Positions 10,320 through 20,904 of a stretch of 64,000 nt of DNA are shown one piece after another. The translations under genes and the position numbers were made by a program. A model generated the notes under the pieces. That model made no database searches and was not told where the DNA came from. It worked only from the letters and a program-made list of their open reading frames with translations. Position 1 is the stretch's first letter. Every line of letters begins with the position of its first letter. The DNA is from Siphonodentalium dalli (taxonomy: Eukaryota; Mollusca; Scaphopoda; Gadilida; Siphonodentaliidae), in assembly GCA_032622095.1 (NCBI GenBank), contig CP136065.1, forward strand, positions 95,301,343 to 95,365,342, given 5' to 3'.

Positions 10320-10580
10320 TATTACATAAACAACACACATATATGACCATGTAGCTACTCTTGTTATATCCATACACCAATCCAATGACCATACAGCCAC
10401 TACACGTATACCTACTCACCTCGTGCATTAGCACTCCTTGTATACCTGCATCTCACCATGAACACCTCACTCAAGACAATATAGACACTCCTTGTATAAC
10501 TAGTCACACCGTTCGTGATTATACTTAATGTATACATCACCTGTGACAATAAAGACACTCCCTGACTACCATCATGTATT
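10320..10580. repeat. Degenerate minisatellite, second part
   Basis: Repeated units of the type CCAATGACCATACAGCCACT and AGACACTCCTTGTATA. See 9,000-9,236 for the first part of the array. Confidence 0.5.
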
Positions 10581-10589
10581 AAGTTGATC

Positions 10590-13180
10590 AATGTTGATCA
10601 ATTTTAACGCTAATTTGTGAGAGTAGCCACATAAATTGGTCCCGCTCAGCTCAGTTTCGAAGTTCTGCATGCCTATTTCCGTTCAGAAACATTGCCAGAA
10701 TCTCAAAAGAAGTTTTTTGGCAAAATTCCATACTGCATCATTTAAAATGAATTTGTCATGCCTCATAAGGCACTGGGACAACCAGAATATAACCTATAGT
10801 TATCACTTGATTAAGTAACATGTTTAATAACCAAGTAGGTGCACAATTTGCTAACTTTTCGGAACAGCAGAGCATGCTTGGGATATATGTGAAAAATCAA
10901 CTGGTTAGGTGCATCAGAAATGTTAGTGTTCAATCTATATAAGACAGAATAGTCCATTTTTGTCATCAACCACAACTTGTATGTGAATACATGGCACGCA
11001 GCATGGGACAATATTTACCATTTTCTACATTTTGGCAGCCATTTTGAGCCAAAGTGATACTTTTGGTACAAATGAGCTGGAATATGCATAAGAAATGGAA
11101 TGTTTCACTAAAATTGCACAGTTCTCCCCATTTATTGATGAAATATGACTAGAAATCACAATGGTGATTTTTGGTAAATTTTTATACCGCTGTCTGTAAA
11201 ATCTAATTGTTGAGGGATCAGAAGGGTTTCTGACTCCATGAATGGCATATTTCATTGCCACAATGGTCAGTTAACATGAACAATACAACATAAAGTCATC
11301 ACAATTCTCAACCAGTACCAAACAGTATTAACTGATCTTAAAGATATTAGAGAAAAAATAAAATTGTCCACTTCCGGCTGCCATCTTGGCCGCCATTTTT
11401 GCAGCCATTTTGAGCCAAAGTGATAATTTTGATACTAATGAGTTGGAATATGCATAAGAAATGGAATGCTGCACTAAAATTACATAATTCTCCCCATTTC
11501 TTGATGAAATATTACTAGAAATCCCAATGGTGATTTTTGGTAAAATTTATACCTCTTTCTATAAAATAGAATTTTTGAGGGATCAGAAGGGTTTCTGAAT
11601 CCACGAATGGCACATTTCATTGCTCCAATGGTTAGTTAATATGAACAATACAACATAAAGTCACAATTTTCAACCAGTACCAAACAGCATAAACTGATCT
11701 TAAAGATATTAGAGAAAAGAAATCAAATTTTCCACTTCCAGTTGCCATTTTGGCGGCCATCTTGGACGGTGAGTACCAATTTTACCCTACAATAGTGGCA
11801 TTTTATATTATCTTCACAAAAATGTATACATTTGTATACATATGACAAGATTGTCCCACTATAATTTGCATCAAACTGACTTAGTGACCCGTCTGAAAAA
11901 CAGCTGCCATGTTGGGTGCCATCTTGAATTTAACGGGTTCCACTTAACCGAAAGCTGGAACCAGCTGGATTATAGTGGATATAGTGGACAATATATGTGC
12001 GAAGTATGATGCTTTAATCCGGAAGTGAACGATTCTTTTGTCATTGTGCGCTAAGCGACTCCACTATTTACTCCCTGGCTGCCATCTTGCCATCCACCCT
12101 GTATCCAGTTGATAAATTTTTAAGCTATTGGGCCAGAATAGCCACATATTAGGGTTCATTTCAGTTCCGTCTCAAAGTTCTGCCCATTTCCTTTCAATAA
12201 TATGGTCAGAACCACAAAAGATGTTCTCGGCAAAATTCCATACTGCAACTCTAAAATAAATTTGTCATGCCCCATACGGACCTGGGACAACCAGAATAGC
12301 ACATGCAATTGTCAGTTAATTATTTAACACGTATAATAACCAAGTGAGTCACAATTTGCTACCTTTTCGGAAAACGCAGATAATAATGTTTGGGATATGT
12401 GTACAAATTTAACTTTTGACCAAATGTGGTTGCCATTTTGGAAGCCATCTTCATCTTGAGCAATTTGGTCTAAAACACCGTAGTGTGACATATTTAAGAT
12501 AGACCAAAACAATAAACACCTTTTATACCAAAGATGGTTACATTTTACTTTGAAAAATTGTTAAACCTGAAAAGTGATTTTTTGCAGATATTTATGTCAT
12601 GTTTGTGTGAGAAAAATCCAATATTTCTGGTGATGTCAGTGTTGACAATAGTAACAATTAACCATGGTGTAGCAGACATGTTGGTATTAAACGTATAGAA
12701 GGCAGAATAGCCAATTGTATACATCAACTACAACTTGTAAGCGATTGCCGGGCACGCTGGCGATATATCTACCATTTTCCATTTCTTATAGCGGCCATTT
12801 TGGCAGCCATTTTGAACCAAAGTAACAATTTTGGATCCAATGAGTTGGAATATTCAAAGGTAATGATATGCCTCACTTACATTACAAAGTTCTCTTCATT
12901 TCTTGTTGAAATATGATTAAAATCCCAATTGTGATTTGTTTGTGAAATTTTATACCGCATTTTGTAAAATCGAAGTTTAGAGGGATCGGCAGGGGCTAGG
13001 ATCCCAATAATTACATAATTCATTGCTCCAATGATCAATTAATATAGAAAATACTAAATAAATTCACATTTCTCAACCAGTTCCAAACAACATAAACCGC
13101 CATTTGGCCGGCCATCTTGGATGGGGGGTTTCAATTTTGCCCTACAAAAGTGTCATTATGTTTTAGCTTCACGAAATATA
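10590..13180. repeat. Tandem segmental repeats rich in GCCATTTTGGC motifs
   Basis: 10,600-10,900 is homologous to 12,120-12,410, a period of about 1.5 kb. Inside, a roughly 375-bp unit starting TTTTG(G)CAGCCATTTTGA occurs at 11,027, 11,397 and 12,786. The units contain GCCATCTTGG/CCAAGATGGC palindromic motifs. No coding frame is preserved across copies, so I treat the block as non-coding repeat. Confidence 0.75.
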
Positions 13181-13185
13181 TATAG

Positions 13186-13595
13186 AATAGGTCATTGTCG
13201 CATGGTTTCGAACAAAAAGACACCCAGGATCTCTCAAACGGGCAAAAAGACACACAGGATGTCCCAAACAAGCAAAATGACACCCAGGATCTCAACGTCT
13301 CACCAAACAATGGGAATTTTGTTTAGTCGTCTGCTATTAATATTGGTCCAATTATCAAGGATGCGGAACTGCGCTGCCAGTCAGACTCAAAGCCCATTTA
13401 AATTTCGTTGATATTTCACTCCGATCACAAACAAATAATTATCATAATATTAATAACAGACGACTAAACAAAATTCCCGTTGTTTGGTATCCTGTGCGTC
13501 ATTTTGCTTGTTTGGGACACCCTGGGTGTCTTTTTGCCAGTTTGAGAGATCCTGTGTGTCTTTTTGCTCGAAACCATGCGACCGAATGACCTATT
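13186..13595. mobile_element. Foldback element with ~155-bp arms made of short tandem units
   Basis: The left arm (13,186-13,345, AATAGGTCATTG...) is repeated inverted at 13,449-13,595. The arms contain three tandem copies of a roughly 27-bp unit (CAAAAAGACACCCAGGATCT). The loop is about 100 bp. The element sits inside the GCCATTTTGGC repeat block. Confidence 0.75.
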
Positions 13596-13811
13596 CAGCC
13601 ATTTGACTTGTATAAATTTTACTAGATTTCCCCGCTATAAGTATAATTTGTATCAAACTTACTTATGGCCTAGTGTGAAAAACGGCGGCCATTATGGCCG
13701 CCATCTTGTCTGGAGTCCACACGACCACTTTTTTTCTTGTTAACATTGCGTAATAGTTGAAGGACATAATAAGGAACAAAATGAGTGTGGTGAAGCAAAG
13801 ACGTATATTAT

Positions 13812-14552
13812 ATGGATAGGACACAAAGCAATTACCGCTTTATCTCGCGATCGGCGTTAATTCGACCACAGCACAGGAACGCCGAAACCAGCCGTGGTTT
13901 GAAGAAGGGGCCTCCTAAGAGGAAGACGCCAGCCAAGAGAAGAAGGGACGCCACCAGACGGGCTAAATGGAAGAAGAAGACGGGGGTGACTGTTGATCTG
14001 CCGGTCACCCCTCCCCGTGTGGTCCAGCCGACGTCCACTGTTACAGCCGGTAGGTCGGAGTTGTCTGAGAGACGCCCAGACGACCCGACCTGCCCGGAGA
14101 CAGACGACATCAGACCAGCTAGCAGGGATTCCGTAGATCTGCCGGATATCCCTGCTGTCGTCATCGAGGCGATCGGAGAAAGGGAGCAGGAAACCACCCC
14201 TGCTGTTCCTGCCGCCAGCTTCGAGGTGGAATTGGACAGCTTGCCACCACGGACACCGGAGTTCCATCTCATCCCGGTGTCTCACAGCTCTACCACCAGC
14301 AACAACATCAGCACAGACACCATCCGCTCTGTGGAAGAGGTCATCGCCGAGTCCAACAGAGTACTGGAAAGGGCGAAAGAGGAGCAGAAACTACAACTCC
14401 AAGAAGGCAGGAGACAGCAACAGCAAAATAAGAAAGACCATGAAGAAAGAATTCAACTTCTTATACATCAGCACCAACATATATCTCCTCCATCTCCACA
14501 ATCATCAACAGAAAAACCTAATCCGAAGAAAAAGAGAAAGAAGAAAAAATAG
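13812..14552 (+). CDS. Basic low-complexity protein, possibly retroelement Gag-like
   Basis: 246 residues starting at ATG 13,812. Residues 30-60 are strongly basic (KKGPPKRKTPAKRRRDATRR). The middle is Pro/Thr/Asp-rich. Residues 170-215 form a predicted charged helix (Glu/Gln/Lys-rich), and the C-terminus is a Lys/Arg tail. I do not recognise a named domain. The KxxPxxRRRDxxRR pattern resembles the basic N-terminal region of Gag-like proteins of some invertebrate retroelements. Supporting a retroelement origin, the region 15,105-15,175 downstream shares a module with the 3' UTR of the Jockey LINE. It could also be a fragment of a host nuclear protein. Confidence 0.45.
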   Translation: MDRTQSNYRFISRSALIRPQHRNAETSRGLKKGPPKRKTPAKRRRDATRRAKWKKKTGVTVDLPVTPPRVVQPTSTVTAGRSELSERRPDDPTCPETDDIRPASRDSVDLPDIPAVVIEAIGEREQETTPAVPAASFEVELDSLPPRTPEFHLIPVSHSSTTSNNISTDTIRSVEEVIAESNRVLERAKEEQKLQLQEGRRQQQQNKKDHEERIQLLIHQHQHISPPSPQSSTEKPNPKKKRKKKK

Positions 14553-14588
14553 ATAACATCACCGGGCCAAATTGCTCATTTTTTTCTC

Positions 14589-14594
14589 AATAAA
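14589..14594 (+). terminator. Poly(A) signal AATAAA
   Basis: AATAAA lies 37 bp after the stop of the 246-aa ORF, a normal distance for a 3' processing signal, and supports transcription of that ORF. Confidence 0.4.
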
Positions 14595-15104
14595 GGCAAA
14601 AACATGAGGGATTAAAGGTAGGGTTGGCCTTGGCGGTGGGTATCCTGTGAAAATATTTACACCCGTCAAAAACCGCCACAAACAGAAAAAACATCAAAAT
14701 GTAGACAGACTTTGTTCGTATACAAATAAGAAATATCGCATAAACAGTATGTTATTGTCATCTGTTTGACCATTGTTATGTAAACAAAAGCATAAAAAGT
14801 AACTTTTCTGGTGTTTGTTTATATTATGATGGTAAACATAAAGAGCGTTCTTTGTTGCTGAATTCCTGATATGGAACTAATAAAGAGCGTTTATGCCATT
14901 TGTGTGTGATTAGCCAGTAGCATTGTGCTATCTTCTGTAGCACAATAAGACTCTTGCTTAGGTAAAATATAGTAGGTCTTTGTGATAACATGCTGTTTAC
15001 GCGATTGTCATGGCACATATGAACGAAACTGTATGCGTTTTAATGTTTTTCTGTTTACGGTGATTGGAACAAATATGAATATTTTCGACAACTAAGGCCT
15101 CACG

Positions 15105-15175
15105 TGCCTTTAAGGAAAGGGCCTCTCGGCCCTTTCGACAATCCCGGGGCCTGCCACCCCAAACCACTCACCCCA
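15105..15175 (+). repeat. 3' module shared with the Jockey LINE
   Basis: CTCGGCCCTTTCGACAATCC and the following GCCACCCC...AAACCACT align with 847-920 and 7,864-7,937 in the LINE 3' UTR. The flanks are unrelated. This marks the end of another retroelement, possibly the one encoding the ORF at 13,812. Confidence 0.55.
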
Positions 15176-15179
15176 GTTC

Positions 15180-15830
15180 GACCACAGCTGGCGAGAATTG
15201 CTTCCAGTGAAAGTTAGCCGTAGTAACCAGTGTAAACAATCTAGCGATTACGCAGATCTCGCGTAATATCGCTGTTTAATGCAGGTCGATGGTATTAATA
15301 AACGATATTTTGGTTATGTTAAATCTACGAAGCCAACGAAATTAATACGCTAGTGATAATAATAGGATAGTATTCCCCAAATAAGACGATTTTTCGCCGT
15401 TTATTTTCATATGCGACTGCATGCAGACAAATTTGAGTGTAAATTGTAGTACTGTGGCTGTGGCATACGCATAGTTAGCAGGACGCCGATAATAAACACA
15501 CTTTGTCACTTTGTGTTTATGCAACATTAATACCTTGCCTTATAGCACTAATCACACCATCAATTAATCATGATTACTTTTTGCAGGAAGTCATTGTTTT
15601 AAAACACACAACCACTCAAGGTGTCATAGGGATTAGGAACCAAGCCTTACATCCACTGACTCCAGTCATAACAAACTCACATGCCTAATGTTAAAAAATA
15701 ACAAAACACCAGGTCAGACATACTTTTGTCTATGTGTCATGTTTGACAATAAAGTTGCAAAGAATGCATAGAAGAGTATATTAGCAACGTTTATTTCGTT
15801 ACTTATTCCTTATTCCTTATTCGCAAAATA
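15180..15830. other. Intergenic, nothing recognised
   Basis: AT-rich sequence without a preserved coding frame, RNA gene or clear repeat. Confidence 0.4.
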
Positions 15831-17665
15831 TCGGAAAGTGTGGCAAATGGCCCCAAATTCGTAAGTGGCCAGGTGGGCGGAACATTTTGGGACGAAAAGT
15901 TTTTGGGTCGAGTTCGTAAAAGTGGTCCGAAAAAGTGTCCAACCTGTGCTCGGTCCGAGAAAAAATAGAAAATGTGGCAAATGACCACGGGAACATACTC
16001 AGTAAAAAATAACAAAAATTTGGGCGGAAAAAAATTGGGTCGAAACTCGGAAATGCCTCGAAATTAGGCAAATTCTAAAAAATGAAGGGAAAATTGCCCC
16101 AATGGGTCCAAATTTTCAAGTGGCCAGCTGGGCGGAACATTTTGGGACAAAGATATTTTGGGTCGAGTTCGTAAAAGTGGTCCGAAAAAGTGTCGAACCT
16201 GTGCTCGGTCCGATTTTTTGGGGAAAATGTGGCAAACGACGCCAAATTTTCAAGTGGCCAGCTGGGCGGAACATTTTGGGACGAAAAGTTTTTGGGTCGA
16301 GTTCGTAAAAGTGGTCCGAAAAAGTGTCCAACCTGTGCTCGGTCCGAAAAAAAATAGAAAATGTGGCAAATGACCACAGGAACATAATAAGTAAAAAATA
16401 ACAAAAATTTGGGCCGAAACAAATTTGGGTCGAAACGTCCGAATGCATCGAAATTAGGCAAAGTCTAAAAAATGAAGGGAAAATGGCCCCAATGGGTCCA
16501 AATTCTCAAGTGGCCAGCTGGGCGGAACATTTTGGGCCAAAAAAGATTTGGGTCGAGTTCGTAAAAGTGGTCCGAAAAAGTGTCGAACCTGTGCTCGGTC
16601 AGAATTTTTTGGGAAAATGTGGCAAATGACCCATTATTCGTAATTGGCCAAGTGTGCGGAACATTTTGGGCCGAAAAGTTTTTGGGTCGAGTTTGTAAAA
16701 GTGGTCCGAAAAAGTGTCGAAGCTGTGCTCGGTCCGAAATTTTTTAGAAAATGTGGCAAATTACCACGGGAACATACTCAGTAAAAAATAACAAAAATTT
16801 GGGCAAAAATAAAATTGGGTCGAAAGTCGGAAACGCCTCGAAATTAGGCAAAGTCTAAAAAATGAAGGGAAAATGGCCCCAATGGGTCCAAAATGTTCCG
16901 CCCAGCTGGCCACTTGAGAATTTGGACCTATTGGGGCCATTTTCCCTTCATTTATTAGACTTTGCCGAATTTCGAGGCATTTCTGACTTTCGACCCAATT
17001 TTTTTTTTCGGCCAATTTTTTTTTAATTTTTTACTGAGTATTTGCCACATTTTCTAAAAAATTTCGGACCGAGCACAGGTTGGACACTTTTTCGGACCAC
17101 TTTTACGAACTCGACCCAAACATTTTTCGGCCCAAAATGTCTCGGCCAGCTGGTTACTTGCAAATTTTGGGTCATTTGCCACATTTTCCCAAAAAAATCG
17201 GACCGAGCACAGGTTCGACACTTCTTCGGACCACTTTTACGAACTCGACCCAAATCTTTTTCGGCCCAAAATGTTCCGCCCAGCTAGCCACTTGAGAATT
17301 TAGACCCATTGGGACCATTTTCCATTCATTTTTTTAGACTTTGCCTAATTTCGAGGCATTTCCGACTTTCGACCCAATTTATTTTCGGCCCAATTTATTT
17401 TTTATTTTTTACTTAGTATGTTCCTGTGGTCATTTGCCACATTTTCTATTTTTTTTCGGACCGAGCCCCGGGCCACTTGAGAATTTGGCGTCTATGCATT
17501 TGCCACATTTTCCCAAAAAAATCGGACCGAGCACAGGTTCGACACTTCTTCGGACCACTTTTACGAACTCGACCCAAATCTTTTTCGGCCCAAAATGTTC
17601 CGCCCAGCTAGCCACTTGAGAATTTAGACCCATTGGGACCATTTTCCATTTTCCATTTTCCATTT
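15830..17665. repeat. Satellite array that reverses direction at ~16,891
   Basis: Units of about 145 bp (AAGTGGCCAGCTGGGCGG, then TTTTGGGTCGAGTTCGTAAA, then AACCTGTGCTCGGTCCG) are organised in a higher-order period of about 390 bp. They run forward from 15,830 to about 16,890 and in reverse complement from there to 17,665. The inversion falls at CCAAAATGTTCCGCCCAGCT. Short open frames in both strands come from the repeat itself. Confidence 0.85.
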
Positions 17666-18217
17666 AAAGTTAAGCTAAAGTTAAGTCCCAGGGGTGCAAG
17701 GGTAACGTAACCATATATCTGCTCCCGGACTATAAAAGTCCAAATAAATAAAATATATCTTAATCCGAATCGTCTAATTTGTTGGACTACGTAAATGTAG
17801 GCTGGGTGGTGTGTGGTCCATCACTGATCAGCCACAAAACAAGTCATTACTCTCGACTTTTGGGCACCTGCGGTATTTAAATAGTTCTAAGCGAGGGAGA
17901 GAACTCCACGTTGTAGTCTGATGGAGATTCACGAGTTTTTCAGAATGATAGAGTTGTTTCCCGTTCGTCAGAACGCCAACCGAGTACACCTGTTTCGAAA
18001 ACAACTTTGCAGTTTTGGATGAGAAAAGGTTTTAATCTCAGTTATAAATCATAATCACTATCCTTACACTAAATTAACAACAACAACGTGACTATGTAAC
18101 ACTAATACTTTATCCCACAAGTAAATGCCCAGTAGAATCTTTTAAATAGGTCGGAGAAAACATGCAAAAAAAAATGTTTAAAAATTCAAACAAAACCGTG
18201 AAACATGAGCTGCTGAG
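17666..18217. other. Intergenic, nothing recognised
   Basis: No coding frame or RNA gene found. A short CCATTTTCC triplication marks the end of the satellite array. Confidence 0.4.
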
Positions 18218-18726
18218 CACAGTTGTCACTGATTGTTGGCCATTATAGATAAATACTAATAGGAAAAGTACGGAAACTACATGTTCGAAGTACCCTCACA
18301 CCTCCCTTTTTGAACTCGAAATCTCATCAACACGAATACGCTTTTGACAGAAACACCTACGTATGCAAACAGGTCGGGCACAGGTGCCAAATGAGCTAAA
18401 TAGCTCATTTGAGCTCACATAGCTAAATTGAGCTAAATGTTTATTCAATGTTATTTAAGTCCATTTCCTCAGTTCAACACATGCATCAATTTATCGCATT
18501 GCGAATTTACATTCTTTAGTTAGACCCCACTTCAACTTCAAGCTTCACAGAAAATCCTTCCGTACAAAGTGCAAAGACGTGGCGCCAGATTTATCAAGAA
18601 CAACTTTAGGCGAATGGGGGTATCTGTAACCAACATGCTTGATGAACTGGAACTAACATCACTCCAAGAAAGACGCCAGGAAATAAGACTGACACAGTTC
18701 CACAAGATAGTGAGGGGGATGGTGCC

Positions 18727-20904
18727 GGGAGCTCATAAAAGCCGAACACAACCGAACACAACCGAACACAAGTCCAAATAATGGGAAATTTCACGAATAA
18801 AGTTCATAGGCATATGTATTCATGTTCACACTATAACTATACGAACTTTGGTGGATGGTGGAGTTCGGGCCAATAATAAGTGTTTTATTCGATATTTTGT
18901 AAAACGCGTTTAGTGTTCGGCATAGAAAAGCCGAACACAAGTTTATGTTCGACACTCAGTCACCGGTAATTAATTAACACATAGATATGCATAGATGTGG
19001 CGTTAGCTGGCGTTTGAGATATATAACTCTATATACAGTCTACTAAATATAAGACCACCTTGTAAAGTTCATAGGCATATGTATTCACGTTCATACTATT
19101 ACTATACGAAGTTTGGTGGAGTTTGGTTCAATAATGAGTGTTTTGTTGGGTGTTTTGTATAACGCGTTTGTGTTTGGCATCGAAAAGCCGAACACAAACT
19201 TCTGTCTCATGGATTAGATTATCCGCTGATAGGTGATAATTAATATCTGCCAGAAGGGATTTGGCAGGTTTAATTCGCGAGAAAAAACGTGTTTTGTTGT
19301 CCATTTTCGTCTGCATTCTCACTAAAATGTTACCCCCCCCCCCCCCCCCCCCCCGTTATTATTACAAGTCATTTCGTACAATTTGGTAGTTTAGATGGAT
19401 CATACTGGACAAATGCGAACATATCAGCACGCCCCGGACTTCTAAGAAGTAGTAAATCTGTTGTCGAGTTAAGATACTCATGCGGAAATGGTTCGGAGAA
19501 TATAATACTAACCACAAAACAAATAGTTTATTGCAATCATAAGTAAACATTGTAAAATTATATATAATAGTGTTCTTGTTGGCGACATAACATCTCTTGG
19601 TGATGGTGCAGGGAATTCTGGTGGAATTGATGTCAATCATAGAATATGTTCAAAGTACTATACAATATACTATACAATATACTTATATGCAAATTCTGTC
19701 CTCGGCGGAACGGATTTGGGCAGAGTTTGTTCTCCTTGAAGTCAGTGGATGGAAATGGCTCTGATGCGTGCCTAACTTTTGTGCATATATCATGCTGTAT
19801 GGTGGAATCCGATATAAAGCCAGTGTTCAACTTATCGTAGAAACACATGCATCGAATACCGATTGAATTGAAATGAATTGTCTGAATACGAATAAAGAGC
19901 GTTTCGTATTGTATCTTTTTAAAAGTCTGATATGCAGGAATTTAAGATCGTTTTCAAAAATGTGCCTGATATGACAGGAATGTGATATGAAAGGAATAAT
20001 TATTTTGCGCCAAGATACCTTTTGACGCTTGCTAGGGTTGATTGATCTAGTTTTGCATGCCTTTACTCTTTTAGTCTGACATGGCTTCTTGGCAATAGCC
20101 GCGGTTTTCGGTATCGTCAAACGTCCGTCAGTCGAAATTTGCCGAAGATTCTGGCATAAATTAAATTGGTCACCAAGCGATGACTTAGTAAAAAGTCATT
20201 GATTTTCAATTGCTGGCACTCTACATGAAACCATCGGTCACACATATCGCAGCCGATGCTGCGTATCTCGTGACATTCCTGGGAACAAACACCACATGGG
20301 TAAATCAATTTGGAATTAGGCATTGTAGAATTTTCAGACCTGTGATCAGAATGCCAAATACTGCTGAGATTGTGATTTGCCAAATAATATACCACATTCT
20401 TATATAGAACTTCTCGGATATTGCACCATGAACACACTTTCTTGTCACTCAAATATTGTTTTTACAATCGTACGTTGTCTTTCATGGCGGGGCCCACCAA
20501 AAGCATGTTGTTTCTATAATAGTAGGCGCCATCAAATACTGATTGCAACTAACTGTCAAAACACTGAACTACAATAGGTGAGAGACCGCCACCAACAACA
20601 ATTAAAGCCTTTCGGCTTAGTGACCATATATCTGATATTAATTATCACCTAGCTAGACAGCCGTTATAGACTAATACACGAGAGAAGCTTGTGTTCGGCT
20701 TTTCTATGCCGAACACTGAACGCGTTTTACAAAATATCGAATAAAACACTTATTATTGGCCCGAACTCCACCAAACTTCGTATATTAATAGTGTGAACAT
20801 GAATACACACGCCTATGAACTTTATTCGTTATATTTCCCATTATTTGGACTTGTGTTCGGTTATGTTCGGTTGTGTTCGGTTGTGTTCGGCTTTTATACG
20901 CACC
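18727..20904. mobile_element. TIR element (level 3) with 9-bp duplication GATGGTGCC
   Basis: GATGGTGCC is at 18,718-18,726 and again at 20,905-20,913. Inverted ends contain ATAAAAGCCGAACACAACCG and extend about 220 bp, including a CCGAACACAA minisatellite. The left end is duplicated once more at 19,060-19,200. A 9-bp duplication fits the Mutator (MULE) superfamily; that assignment is inferred from duplication size only. It disrupts the LINE RT fragment. Confidence 0.75.
20117..20452 (-). pseudogene. PHD-finger-like fragment
   Basis: The open frame has no ATG. It contains CGVCSQE, then CDMCDRWFHVEC, a C-x2-C ... C-x2-C-x4-H-x2-C pattern typical of the second half of PHD fingers. A preceding C-x2-C (CSWC) lies about 45 residues upstream. 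PHD fingers of this form occur in ORF1-like proteins of invertebrate mobile elements. The frame is inside the level-3 TIR element and may be a captured or degenerate exon. Confidence 0.5.

Noticed and set aside
15817-17663. Frames of 60-128 codons in the satellite array (both strands)
   Set aside because: They follow the repeat period and swap strand where the array inverts.
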